64,000 nucleotides of DNA from Mytilus edulis (Eukaryota; Mollusca; Bivalvia; Mytilida; Mytilidae), in assembly GCF_963676685.1 (NCBI RefSeq), contig NC_092345.1:45157838-45221837 (forward strand), in the 5' to 3' direction. The position numbers were made by a program, and so were the translations under genes. Of the stretch, positions 23,565-35,485 are shown in pieces. The notes under the pieces are model-generated. The model worked only from the letters and a program-made list of their open reading frames with translations, ran no database searches and had not been told where the DNA came from. Numbering within the stretch: position 1 is the stretch's first letter; the number at the start of each line of letters is the position of its first letter.

Positions 23565-23984
23565 TAACTAATCGGCTCTGATGTGTGGTTTTACACTCAT
23601 AATTTTAGTTCGTGATTATTTTGGTCCATTTTTAAAATCTATTTATGTTTAATATAAAAAAAAATTGAGAATGGAAACGGCCACTGTTTATAATACGAAA
23701 TATACAATATATACAAAATATACGGAGAAACATCTGCTAATCTATGCAGATTTTAACTTGTATTTTTACATGTTTGTTGTAATTGTTTTTCCCATATGCT
23801 GATTTATATATACATTTATGCATGCATTAACCAATTTATTTGTTCTTAGGTATTTTTATGCATGCGTAAAAATAATCTGATTAATTTTTAAAAAAAATCT
23901 TTTTGAAAGAATTTTTCACCCAATCAGAATAAGACACTCGTCAGAGTATAGAAAGAACATATTAATTCATTGTTTTCTCTCAAG

Positions 23985-23992
23985 TATAAAAA
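23985..23992 (+). promoter_or_regulatory. TATA box of the six-exon secreted-protein gene
   Basis: TATAAAAA lies 117 bases before the start codon at 24102, placing transcription start near 24015 and giving a leader of about 85 bases. Upstream, about 0.4 kb away, is the TTAA element. Confidence 0.6.
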
Positions 23993-24101
23993 GGAGAAAT
24001 TTGCAAATTGTATAGTACAACTGTACAAGAAACTCGCCAAACAAAAACGTTGTGATATTGAATAGTGACGATTTAAGCTCTTCAAACTTAACAATTACAG
24101 A

Positions 24102-27100
24102 ATGCTTCTGAGGGCAACGATTGTTTTGTTGTTTGCTGTACTTGTCTCTTATAAACAAGGTAAATACTGTTTGTTTTTTTGTAGAAATTATATTATTTGT
24201 AGACGACAAAACATTTTACATGCTTGCAAGTAATGAATAGATGAAAAGCTTTAGCAGGTGTTGCGACCAGAAACTTAGCTGGGTTTGTGCAATTAATTTA
24301 GAGTATTTCTCATCGTTTTAATATGATAACATACATCGCAAACATTGTATGTAAGGGTTGTGGTAATTGTATGAGAGTCTTCTCTTTTGTATTCTTATCA
24401 CAATGACTCGTGTGTGTATAATTAAATTTCATTGCGTTTTGATGCTTATCATCAGCAAACAATATCTTTACATTAAGTACGGAATTAGTTTTGATTTTTT
24501 GTTGTTTAAGCGCGTTATTTCATATGGTAGTTGAACGACAATTTTCCGGGACTTCTATTCTTTATAATTAATCTCTATTATTTAAGGTCAGACTTATATG
24601 CCTCCAATTTCTTTGAATTATGTAGGGACGTGTTTGTTTGTAAAATTTCATGAGCTGCGAGGTATTGACTTTACTCTAAAGATTCATTTAAAATTGATCA
24701 GCTTTTAAGCAGTAAGTTAATTCAAATGTAAAAAAGCGTTTCAAATCGTTAACTAACATATGGAAGTGTTTAAAAAATGTATACCTAAGATTTACTTTAT
24801 AGCGTTGTTGATTACAATCTTTTGATAAAAGCAATACTAATTGGAATCCAGATTGTGGCTATGCATACCACCTATGTGGTGTTTTTTCGGGTAACACAAA
24901 AATATAAGTTCTTTGAAGTAAATGAAAGCGAGAGTTAAGTAATAAAAAGGAACACATTTGGAGCGGTCAGAGTTGGCGGAAAAGAAAACAACGAACTTTA
25001 TTCAGATTTTGAAGTATTTTGAATTCTTGTACCAAGTTAGAGATATGACAGTTTGTTTTTCACTCGTTTCCGTCGATTTCCCCTTTTTGAGTTTACCATT
25101 GAGTTCGGTATCTTTGTTAAACTTTTTTTTATCCAAACAATCAAAAGTGCCTTGCAAATTAATCTTCCAGATAGATCTTTAAGCGTACTTAAAGAATTTT
25201 ACAAAAAGTTCATTTGAAACAATATTGAATTTGTCGAACTTTAAATACCAAAAATCTAGGACAAAATCTATATTTAAACGTGGTAATTGTCTTAAAAGTT
25301 TTAACATTTTGTAAGATTTCACAAAATGTGTTTGGTTGAATTTCTAGCGTAGATGTTATAAAATGTATTGTATCAAACTGAAAGTTTTGCGTTTGGTACT
25401 GATAGCAGACACCAAGACACCAAGACACTATTTAAGTTGACATGTTTTACATAATTGTTTATTTTTTTAAGTGAACTGTATGTGTTCTTTCCCATGTAAT
25501 TGGCAAGAGAGAACATTCTACAATGAAGCAGCCGACGTAGACCTTTTTATTCCAAATGCATACCAATTAAACATTGCACCTGATACTGTTATAGAATGTT
25601 TGATTAGAGAAGGACCGTTCATTGTTAACAGGTAAGTGAAATGCTTTTTCCAGTCTCGTTCATCTTTGTAAAAATCATATGTCTATTTTATCGAAATAAA
25701 AACTGACTTTAATTGACTTGTATGATAATTTCAAACCAAAATAAATAACAATTAAATTCATTTACAAAAAAAACTTTCAGAGTAAATACATGGTTAATTG
25801 TTTTTTATGATACATCATGGTTTTCTTTTATTCAGACGAGGTGTCAATAAAGACATATACAGATGTATAAAAATCAACGACGTGTGTAAGAACAGCTTTG
25901 TGGTGATAGAGACACCTCTAAGTAAGTTCAATTATCTAAAATGTAGTAAAGAAAAGAGAGTTATCTTAATTTCTACATAACGCTCGTGCATGTTCACACT
26001 ACAAATTGCATGACCCTTACACAAAAACTGCTTCAACTGAGTTGTTAAAACAAACACAAAATCATATTTCAGAGATGTTTTATGTCCCTTTTGTATATAT
26101 TGTTGATTTTCTGTTAACCAACTACTACATTTCAGTGGGTTCTTGCATCTCATTTATCTCAATTTTAAATTACTCTCGTGCATTTTCACTTTTCGAACTT
26201 CATCAACGGGCATGTGATCCCTAGAAAATAACTGCTCCAACTGAATCATAAGGTTATTCGAATGAAATTGACGCTACATAAGTTTTTCGGTCATGATCAC
26301 AAATCGGTTTACCGATACAATGTTTATATGTCTCCACTCAAAAGCGATATGTTTTCATGGTTTGGTTTTATCTTTAGATACCAGAATAGTCGTATAATCT
26401 GTAACATTACTGACTTTGTCCTATTACCTATTGTGAAAGTTTGACTGAGTGATGACCTTCACGGCGGATCATACATGCCTAGCCTGAGACGTTTATCATG
26501 TCGACGCTTCCGATTTTGATCCTATCTGAACTCATGTGAATCCCTCGGTTTTTGTTTGTTAGCTTTATTTGTCTTCCTTATCGATTTATGAATTTTGAAA
26601 ATCGGTTAACTTATGTTCCTTTAAGTTATCAAGCATACCAATATATTACAAATGTATACGGGATGAAACGAACAGCAATATTTTTAAGAATACTCTAGCC
26701 AGTCCGTTTAACTTCAAATGATTTTTAAACATATTGTTTTGTTATATTAAATATTTCGTATTTTCTATTCCAAATAATTACCAAATTAAATTTTATGGCG
26801 GTTTATTTTGTATCACAGTCCAACAGGGTTTTCCTCCAAATTTGTGCGACATCTGTACTCCTGGAAATCTTACCAGCAAGCCACAAGTATGGGTCGGTAA
26901 GTACACTTTACATGTTATAGTATACAAAATATTGGATCGCATTGTTAGGTCTCTAGTCTGGAGTCGAACATTTTACAGGTAAAACTGAAGACGAACATGG
27001 CACGAACACAGCAACTGACATAACATGATTTTTTTTTACTTTAATCAATCTATATTTACCAACTACCTCAACACAACTATAATCAATAATTTGCAAATTA

Positions 27101-28328
27101 CAAGTTTTCATTTAACCCGGCTAGGATCGAACTCACTACCACCTGCTCTCTACTTTTAAAACTTTACCGATACATGTCGATATAATAATTTCAACACCAC
27201 ATGCAAATGTATCTGTAATATTAAGAGATATTTCCATCAATATTTATCAAGAAAAAAAAACAAAGGTAACCAATGACGACCTATTAAAATATAAAAAAAA
27301 AAAGAAGATGTGGTATGATTGCCAATGAGACAACCGTCCACAAAACACCAAAATGACACAGACATTAACATCTATAGGTCACCATACGGCCTTCAACAAT
27401 GAGCAAAGCACATACCATAGTTGCTTACATCCACGTCATTTAGACTGTGGTCGAAAGTGGCAATTATATCACATCTATTTGTTTGTATATAGCTTATTCA
27501 AAAACTTTATACACATATAACAATTTTATTTTTAAGACATTGTATTTATTGTAGAGCAATTATGCATAATAATGAACATCGTGTTTTCTCTCCCTATTAA
27601 ACTAATCATAGATTTTATTTAGAACAGAGAATCGACATTCCTATTTTAATTCTTGTTTCAGCAAAAGAGAACACTTGTGAGTATGGCTCTGTACACTTAT
27701 GGTTTGTTTTTTTATGAATGATTACTTTAAAATTCCAGAAGTTATCTAAGTATTGATAAATAATTTTTAAACAATGTACACGTCTTGAAAATGATCTGTA
27801 TATTCTGCTTTTTTTTTTTATATTAACTACAAATCAATAATAAGTCAATAAATAACATCGTTTTATGATAAAAAAAAAAAAAACCCAAACCCATAGACAA
27901 TGCATCGATAAAAGTGACCGAACAATCTTAAAAAGATACATCAATCAACTAGTGTACGTGTCGGGTCCTTCTATTATTTTCAATTTTGTAAAATATTTAT
28001 TTTTATTTTCCTCTATTGAAAAAACCAACGAAGTGTAACATAAATTTAAATACAACTTTTGCTATTATTTTTTTTGTTAGATCTAGGATGCAATGTACCA
28101 AAGAACTGTCCTGTACAAAGTCGTACAGACATTCAATGTAATGGATGTGAAGAGAACCAACCAAATGATGACATAGCTTGCAGCACTTGCAAAAAAGAGG
28201 AAAGAAAAATGTGGGAATATCAAAGGAAATATTCCGGAGAGAAAAAGAAATCAACCTATGGTTCATATTCCGGAGAGAAGAAGAAATCAACCTATCGTTC
28301 ATATTCTAGAAGTTCTTACAGGGGCTAA
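24102..28328 (+). CDS. Secreted Cys-rich protein, possibly TIMP-like, with Lys/Tyr/Ser tail
   Basis: Exons: 24102-24159, 25472-25631, 25836-25921, 26819-26896, 27662-27676 (optional) and 28081-28328. All junctions are GT-AG and in phase, giving 209 residues, or 214 with the microexon. Residues 1-19 are a signal peptide and end exon 1. The mature chain begins VNCMCSFPC. There are 14 Cys: 22, 24, 28, 62, 83, 90, 111, 114, 131, 137, 147, 150, 161, 164. The N-terminal C-x-C just after the signal, FYNEAADVDL, and YRCIKINDVCK with SFVVIETPL then NLC resemble the TIMP netrin-like domain in order, but this is an eye alignment and TIMP's HPQxAFCN is not kept. NLT (118-120) is an N-glycosylation sequon. 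Residues 177-209 contain 9 Ser, 7 Lys and 6 Tyr. Introns carry R1, D and SINE remnants. Poly(A) signal at 28391. Function is unknown; an extracellular matrix or byssal role is inference. Confidence 0.72.
24160..25471 (+). other. Intron 1 of the secreted-protein gene
   Basis: Donor gtaaat, acceptor tttttttaag. It contains a degenerate R-family fragment at about 24950-25130 (cttgtaccaagttagagata). Nothing else is recognised. Confidence 0.7.
25922..26818 (+). other. Intron 3 of the secreted-protein gene
   Basis: Donor gtaagt, acceptor tttgtatcacag. Within it, about 26262-26360 reads HKFFGHDHKSVYRYNVYMSP, weakly like the C-terminal end of the RT family (compare KFYGRHHELVDRYGITVSQM at 37.9 kb), so probably an old RT fragment. 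Confidence 0.5.
27120..27190 (-). repeat. tRNA-derived SINE remnant in intron 4
   Basis: On the minus strand, agagcaggtggtagtgagtt leads into a Pol III B-box GAGTTCGATCC (27134-27124) followed by tagccggg. This is the T-arm half of a tRNA-derived SINE head. The A box is not clear. Confidence 0.45.
27302..27478 (+). repeat. Repeat family D in intron 4
   Basis: It holds tgattgccaatgagacaacc, caccaaaatgacacagacat and accatacggccttcaacaat in the usual order. Confidence 0.8.
27662..27676 (+). CDS. 15-nt cassette microexon of the secreted-protein gene
   Basis: The 15 bases caaaagagaacactt lie between acceptor ttcttgtttcag and donor gtgagt. Both flanking junctions are phase 1, so skipping or inclusion keeps the frame. 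Inclusion adds five residues net, changing the junction from V-D-L to V-AKENT-Y-L. It is predicted from splice signals alone. Confidence 0.5.
28230..28301 (+). repeat. 36-bp tandem duplication encoding the tail repeat
   Basis: Two 36-bp units (28230-28265, 28266-28301) each encode YSGEKKKSTY plus G/R and S. They differ at two bases: one silent Lys codon change and GGT to CGT. A degenerate third unit reads YSRSSYRG before the stop. Confidence 0.95.
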
Positions 28329-28390
28329 ACATAAAAGGAAAAATATGCTGAACCACTGTCATGTTTCAATAGAAAAAGCAAATTATTGAA

Positions 28391-28396
28391 AATAAA
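28391..28396 (+). terminator. Poly(A) signal of the secreted-protein gene
   Basis: AATAAA, 62 bases after the TAA stop at 28326-28328. Confidence 0.65.
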
Positions 28397-28734
28397 TATC
28401 AGCAATTACTCTTTAGTTATCCTTATCATATAGACGACTTTCGATTTCGTGCAATTTCCATTTAAATTTCCCATGCTTATGTTATAACGTTACAGTTAAA
28501 GCTGATAGTTAAATGACCTCGTTTACGTCAATTGACGCCGGGTCTACCGGTGTAATGAAACTATCTTTTGTTCGTTTATTTAAATTTGATTTCACTTTCA
28601 CTATACATAGGCTTTACTCTGTTTAAATTCGGAATTATGTCTAAAGAACAATCGAAATATTGCAGTAGATAGACGTTTGTTCGTTCGAATCATCTAGTTT
28701 ATGTTATATATACTTTCAATAAACAATCAGCATT

Positions 28735-29530
28735 CACATGGGAACCAACTGTGCCCCTCTTGTTTCTTTATTATTATGAGACTAATACAGACACATCTCA
28801 TGTTGAACGCATCTATCAGGTCGAACTAGAGATAAAGGATACAACAGATACAGTTAAATCTTCTTCATATCTTGATTAATATAGAGAAATTGACAATGAG
28901 GGTCGGTTGAAAACAAACTTTTACGACAAAAGAGATGATATAAACTTTCCAATTGTGACCTTTCCTTTTCTATGTAACAATATTCCAGAGCCTGCACACA
29001 TAGTATATATATTCTCTAGTTGATACGATATTTTTGGGCTTGTTTTCCTATCATAATGTCCTTGATAGAGGATTAATGCTCAAAAGGAAGCTTTCAAAAT
29101 AATAGTTCCAAATGTTGATGTTGAAATCCTAAATTTTAAGGACACCACTACGGGTAGGTTGAGCTTGATGGAATATCAATTTCACAGATGATAGCGAACA
29201 TGTGCATAGTGTCGATACTATAACCCTATCCCCTTTTTCACAAATGTGGCCAGCAGAATTAAACTTATAACCGGGTTTTTACTAATTAAATATGAGCAAC
29301 ACGACGGATGCCATATGTGAAACAGCATCTCTTGACCCTATCGGGCCACTTGAGATCACCCCAGCTTTTGGTGAGCGTCGTGTTGCTAAATCTTTAATTT
29401 TCCATGTTGTGTTTTGTACTATTGTTTGTCTCTTTGTCTTGTTCTCTTTTAGCTCTGACATTGACAGTTTATTTTCGACTATAAGAACGAATGTCTCTCT
29501 GGTATCTTTCATCTTTTTCTCATAGTTCCA
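28735..29530 (+). pseudogene. Degenerate reverse-transcriptase element, 5'-truncated
   Basis: It begins at GTNCAPL-like sequence (gggaaccaactgtgcccct) and continues through ELEIKDTTDTVKSS, an IDNEGRLKTN-like stretch and the 3' tail (cgggccacttgagatcaccc to tctctggtatctttcatc). Stops and frameshifts are frequent. It has lost part of the catalytic segment relative to 37408-37973. It lies about 0.4 kb downstream of the secreted-protein gene. Confidence 0.75.
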
Positions 29531-29534
29531 TTGA

Positions 29535-30595
29535 TCAATGTGTTGACTCTTTTGTCGGCCTTGGACGTATTACAAGGATCATGTTTCGATTGGCCTTTAG
29601 CAGGACCCTTAAGACACAAAATAAAATACAACAACAGAGGGATAAACATCTTTGCTATACCCCCGCGAGAGCGGTTTCGTATATTTTTTGGAATAATAAT
29701 AATCATGTGATGTACAAATATTTCAAATAAAATAGAAGTTTTTTGTCGATAGCCCAAATTGTTCGAAAAACATTCAAACGTTTATCAAACACTGTGTTAA
29801 ATTCACTGCCATGTATATATGCACTATAACAAACAGTCTACAACAATAACTTCTTATGAGGGCTTCTGCCTTTCGGATCTATACTAGTTGCTTATAACCC
29901 TTGTTTTTGCAGGGTTTGTGTTGGCCAGTGTTTTGTTTTCTGAGTTGTGTTTTAAACAATTGTTGCCTTTTTGTCAATTTTTCGTTTTTGCTATGGCATT
30001 GTCTCTATTTGTTTTTACCAGAGTTTGAATGTGGATTTTAACGAAACAGCGTCCAAAAGCCGCAAAATATTTGTAAGCCGTTTGGTGGTCAAAAAACAGT
30101 ATCAAGAAAAGTTGGTGGCGATGCAAAATGTCAGCCGAAGTTCTGTAGACAATGACAGATCTGCAGTCAGCCTGTCAAAATGACAAAACTAGGACAAACT
30201 ACTTTGATTCTTTACTTGTAAAGTGGGCATGAACATGTGAGAAGGTTAAACTATTTTTAGCACAATCTTAGACTGAACCCACGACCTTCTAAGAGGCCAT
30301 TGAGGTTAAAAGATTGGATTGAATTTCGCAGTGAAATATAAATAAAATCGAGTTCAGACGAAATTATTGATGAAAAACAGATGTCACTGAACGCAAATGA
30401 TTCAATCTAAAACTAATATTTTACAAAGATATATGCCTGACATAATTTAAACTATGTATTAAGGTTGAAGTTTAATGTATGAGATCAATTTAATTGTTTT
30501 ACTTATGAGCAATCAGATAAATCCCTGGGAGAGCTGTATGACATTTTAAATTGGAAAATAACAATATCAAAATGCTTGATTTCTTTATTGACAAC
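29535..30595. other. Intergenic, little recognised
   Basis: No supported gene. A minus-strand segment at about 30262-30310 reads aaggtcgtgggttcagtct, like the T-arm of a tRNA-derived SINE; spacing to any A box is too short for a tRNA. Confidence 0.45.
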
Positions 30596-30599
30596 ACAT

Positions 30600-31258
30600 T
30601 TATTACGTTTCAAGAATTTGTTTTTCTCCATACATTGGCATTCTCATGGGAACCAACTGTGCCTCTCGTCTAGCCGACTTGTATATTTATTCATATGAGG
30701 TTGACGTCAGGAAATTCATTGGAATGAAAGAATATAATTTAGCAGTATCTTTTAACTTTAATTTCCCCTATAAAGATGATATTCTTACTAAATAATTCAA
30801 ATTTGGTGAATATGTACATATTAATACCCTCGAGCCTGAGATAAAGGATACAACCGATACAGTTAAGTCTTCTCATATCTTGCTTCCATATAGAAACTGA
30901 CGATAAAGGTCGGTTGAAAACAAAACTTTACAACACAAAATGATGTAAGCTTCCCAATTGTGAACTTTTCATTTCTATGTATTAACATTTCTGCATCTAA
31001 CATGAACTAACATGAGCAACATGAAGGGTGCCACATATGGAGCAGGATCAGCTTACCCTTCCAGAGCACTTTCTATTATCCCGCCTTTTTTATGGGGTTT
31101 CATGTTGCTAAGTCCACATTTTCTATGTTGTGTTGTTTGTACTGTTGTTAGTACTGTTGTTTGCCTGTTAGTTTTTTTCTTTTTAGTCATTGTGTTGTCA
31201 GTTTATTATCGACTTATTAGTTTGAATATCACTTTTGTATCTTTCGACTATCTTTAAT
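30600..31258 (+). pseudogene. Degenerate reverse-transcriptase element, 5'-truncated
   Basis: It reads MGTNCASRLADLYIYSYEVD, then NFPYKDDILTK (the catalytic YIDD region is altered to YKDD), then EIKDTTDTVKS and the standard 3' tail (ccacatatggagcaggatca to gtttgaatatcacttttgta). Frameshifts break it. Same family and orientation as 28735 and 37408. Confidence 0.75.
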
Positions 31259-31330
31259 GTGGACTGCATACATAATGCACATATTTTTCACAAAGACATC
31301 CCTTTTTTGTTTTGAATCACAATAAAGGAA

Positions 31331-31480
31331 GTGGGGATCTCGTTGTAGCATGATAACCACGTGTGCATGAGGTCGTTAGTCAGATCCCCGATCAGGTCAA
31401 ACGAAATACTTGAAAATTTGGGTTTGCTGCTTCTCTGTTCAGAAAACAGCATTAAGGAGTCAAAGAAAGACTAGATGGTT
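31331..31480 (+). repeat. tRNA-derived SINE
   Basis: The head has tgcatgaggtcgttagtcag followed by atccccgatcaggtcaaac, the T-arm half of a tRNA, then the body tttgggtttgctgcttctct and cagcattaaggagtcaaag. I recognise this order from bivalve SINEs (memory). The B-box is mutated, so it is probably silent. Confidence 0.65.
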
Positions 31481-31489
31481 CGAAATTTA

Positions 31490-33115
31490 AAAAAAATGTG
31501 TGCGGGAAGGGTGACAATTGAATATTATGTTAAAATTTGACTCAGACTTGTTCAAACAAAGCTTATATCAAAACATGCGTTTAATTTGCCGCTTGTCATT
31601 TGTTCTGAAAGAAACTTGGGATTGCTAGTATATAGTTCGTTATAGTATTAATGTTCTAGATGGTAAAAAAAACAATACCACCATGTTTTAAAATAAAACG
31701 AAAAGGTAAAACGCAATAAATGTCCAAATCATGAAAAAGAAAAAAAATAATTAGTGGATCTTCAGATTTATTTAAGCTATTAAGCTAGTAAGTCAAGACG
31801 GTTCAAAAATCAAGATAAAAACATTTTGAAATTAATATGTAATTTTGAATAAAAAGAAATAATCTAATTAAGGGATTCTCATATATCAAAATCAATCTAC
31901 AAATCATTTACTCAGAATTTTAGATGTAATTTTTTTTTATTTTTATAAATGATGACTCCCTCCCATCATTTGCATATTTGTTTATGCTATAAAAGAAGAA
32001 AACTTCCGAGGGTAAAAAGGATACATAAATTTGAAACTCTAACAATTCAAGGTCATCGAAATTGTCAGTCAGCTATTTTCAAGAACTGATTATTTGTTTC
32101 AATACACTATATAAATCTTTTTGTGATAGAGCAGGTGCGATTTTTTCAATTTAAATTTATTGGCTAAAAGAAATGAACAACGAAATAACTGTGTTCTTAG
32201 GTCATTTTCCTGTTACTGTTTGGAAATTGATACTATTATTTTGTTACAGTAAGATTCGAATTTTAATTTATATCATAGTTAAGACCTATCTCGTTTTCTT
32301 TTGTATAGGTTATTAACTTCCATAATGATAATTGTTAGATATGACCTTAATTCATGAAAAAGAAATGCGAATGAGCCCAAATGGGCAGTTTTCGCTATTG
32401 TGATAAAATTTTGTAAACTGTTCATCTATTGTATCTTTGCTTCTTTTTATTTTTTTTTTTTTGGTCCTGTTTGCAATGAAGTAAATTGTATAAGCATTAG
32501 TAGACTTAAACACCAAATTGAATGCAAGATGACAGTATAATCTATCTATTCCTCCCAACACTTGAATGAAACTGTATTCATGTATCCTTCATCATTGAAT
32601 AATGAATATATAACTTAATTGATTTGGGGGGCTAAACTGACACTTTCCCCTTTTTCTAATCCCTCTATGAAACCCTAAACGAGTGAATCTAATCAAAAGT
32701 ATTAATATTCGTTCTCTTTTGAACACTATGAAAAAAGATCCAGCAGTTTGCATTTATCATTTCAAATATTGAACGATTATAGCCGGATGTTGCCGACATA
32801 TTTATCTTGTATTTATTAACTATATATTTTGTGGAACAAAAGTATATGTTAAAGGGAAAAGATAGATCTCAGAATTTCAACTATGAACTAAAATCAGATA
32901 AAAGGCAGATCACAAATCTGGCAAATGAAAAGACAAAAAATAAATCTACGAAACATTAAACTGAAAACTAAAAAATTTGCACAACAAATCTTATCATAAT
33001 CCGTTGAGGAGTTGTGTGCTTAGAAACTACAATACCCCCTCCCCGGACGCCCACTTTTGTAACTACCAAAACAAAATTGAACTTATTTATTTGTTCTGTT
33101 TCATACAATGTTGAA
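31490..33115. other. Intergenic, nothing recognised
   Basis: AT-rich with no supported coding region. A few short frames (for example 32352-32561) lack any recognisable feature. Confidence 0.5.
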
Positions 33116-33119
33116 TGGT

Positions 33120-33941
33120 TGCAAAAAGTCTTATGGCTTTGTCGTGTATACATAAGAGTTAAAGCAAAGGTCAAAATCTAGAACGTCAATTAAGCTAAGA
33201 CCTTCAAATCAATTTCAAGGTCATAAACCAAGGACCTTAAATCAAAAGATTATACATGTAGGTTTTAATTATATATATTTGGTTAATGAGTTATATCAAC
33301 ATACGCATATTTTTGATTACTAGAGGGGAGAAAACTCCCTTTATCATTCAACGTACCCTTACAAACAAAATTCATGTGTTACGACATGTCGCAACTAACA
33401 ATTTAGTAAAAATGATTTGTCGATATCTTATTCGTTTTTTGGAATTAAGAGAAAAAAAAAGCCAAATTCAAAATTTAGAATATGACCTTGACCTTTGACC
33501 TTGACCTAATTTTCATTTTTTTTTGGACCAAGGACCTCAAATTAAAAGATCCTAGGTCTCTATCACTTATGGTTAACAAGATAGAAATGCATATCATTTA
33601 TAACTCTCATATGGATCGTTCGTATTGCTTCGGTAAAAATTGGACAAATCATGCAAAGGATATAACGAGCAATTTTGTAAAATAAAAATGTCGCTTTCTT
33701 TTATGGTTACGAAGGAGATGTAGTCACAAGGAAAACAGTGCTAGGGGAGATAATTTTACAAAGAAAAGTATTTGGTTACGCAGGGTAAATTTCAATGGCG
33801 CATAAACTGATCGATATCATATACCAAATATCAAAGCGAAACATATATTTATCGCAAGAACAAAATAAGGCGGAAGAAAAAAAGTTCAAAAATAATCAGA
33901 ACAAATACAATAGGTCTTTTCACAGAAAAGTGGAAAGACCT
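33120..33941 (+). mobile_element. Hairpin-ended element H, 5'-truncated copy
   Basis: It matches 44755-45578 and ends in the same hairpin, here perfect: AGGTCTTTTCAC, loop AGAAAA, GTGGAAAGACCT (33912-33941; one G-T pair). It contains the quadruple TGACCT cluster at 33483-33507. The 5' part with the first hairpin is absent. Confidence 0.75.
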
Positions 33942-34444
33942 CAAATAATTGTTTTGTCCACAATTCAGACATCTCGTAAACAGTTATTCCGTTGTAATAC
34001 ACAAAACACACACTGGCAGAATGCTTTTGGTAAATATTCAGGAATGTAGAAATAGTTACATAGCTGGTTCTTTTTAAACTTATTTTTATTTTTGTGTTTC
34101 AATATGTAAAATCTTTTCAGGCATATGTACGATTAAAAACAAATGCCGTTTTATCAACCTTTATTACCTTTGCAAAAGGAGTACGTGCACTGTGCTTTGC
34201 TTTGCTCCAGAAATAAGAAAAATCAAGATACAAGCATGTTAATGCTCAGATGAAAATGTCAATACGGATTAGAGATTTTTGAGGTGATCTTGTTTTAGAT
34301 AGATTATTCCCATCTGAGAAGTTAGTGGTATCTACTATATTCATTCGTTCTTTGAAAGCCGTCGCAAATACAATATTAATTTTAGACTAATGTTGCACAG
34401 CTATGGTTACAGAGCAGTCAGCATCCTGTTGGCAACGTATAATA

Positions 34445-34640
34445 CGGTAAGCGCTATAAAACCAGGTTCAATCCACCATTTTCTACATTTGAAAATCCCT
34501 GTACAAAGCCTGGAATATGACAGTTTTTGTCCATTCGTTTGATGTGTTTTATCATTTGATTTCGTCATTTTATTAGGAACTTTCTGTTTTGAATTTTCCT
34601 CGGAGTTCAGTATTTTTGTGATTTTACTTCTTATGGGTCA
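34445..34640 (+). repeat. Repeat family R1
   Basis: Order ataaaaccaggttcaatcca, core tacaaagcctggaatatg, cctcggagttcagtattttt. It corresponds to 10560-10775 in U2. Confidence 0.8.
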
Positions 34641-35048
34641 ATAAATTCATGAATTTTCATTTGTCTCATTTTCTTAAGCCAGATTAGTTTGCGTGAAATT
34701 TGTAAGTAATTTCTTAATTTTCTACAGCTTCAATGAGCAACTTCTGTAGCGTTTTCTATATGTAGTTTTCATATATTCTTTATGAACTACTATCTGACGT
34801 TTTGTCAATGTATTATGTAAAGATGTGATCTGATGTAGATAATGTTTGACATTTTAAGAGAGGAACAGAGTGCAATTACGTTATTGGAATTCTTTAGGAA
34901 TTTTGCGTTGATTAAAAGATTAAATAAATAGTTCAGCTCCAAGTCATCATAAAACGTTTAGCACTATAAACAAATGTTGATGTCGCATATTTTTTAATAC
35001 AAATTGAATTCAAGACGGAATGATATTAGCAGGATTGATTGGTGCGTT

Positions 35049-35485
35049 TCGTTTGTATGCACATTGAACGACAAATGTATGTGACGTATAAAATTTTCTG
35101 ACGTCAGACACTCAAATCAATGAATGTGTTCGTAGATAGTAGTTGTGTTTGTGTTCTGTTGGGTTGTTCCTTTTAAAATTGTTATACGATGATGACTGAT
35201 GTACCCATTTTTTGACTGTTTTGTTTGTTGTGTCTGTTTATTTAACGCATCAATGTAAATATAGCGGAATTTGATGAGACTGTCATTAAAGTGAGAGGGT
35301 TAGCGCTATAGAACCAGGTTTAATCCACCATTTTCTACATTTGAAAATGCCTGTACCAAGTCAGGAATATGACAGTTCTTGTCCATTCGTTTTTGATACG
35401 TTTTGTTATTTGATTTTGCCATGTGTATATGGACTTTCCGAATTGATTTTCCTCTAAGTTTAGTATTTTTGTGATTTTACTTTTT
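35049..35485 (+). mobile_element. Full-length R1 insertion, absent from U2
   Basis: U2 reads ggtgcgtttctgacactg at about 11240-11256, while U3 has about 437 bp between ggtgcgttt and tctgacactg. The insert starts near cgtttgtatgcacattgaac and ends gtgattttactttttt. This fixes the family's full length and 3' end. No open frame. Confidence 0.85.

Larger units (their letters stand above)
21735..23890. repeat. Block X, reference orientation, interrupted
   Basis: It matches 55805-54790 in inverted orientation and, from 22110, 40825-39720 in inverted orientation. Two insertions interrupt it: an R1 element at 22150-22365 (absent from the 55 kb copy) and the TTAA element at 22996-23560 (absent from the 40 kb copy). 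A diagnostic segment is gcgagacttgccgagc. Confidence 0.8.

Noticed and set aside
26262..26444. Extra exon in intron 3 of the secreted-protein gene
   Set aside because: The peptide resembles the RT C-terminus and lacks matching splice sites and phase.
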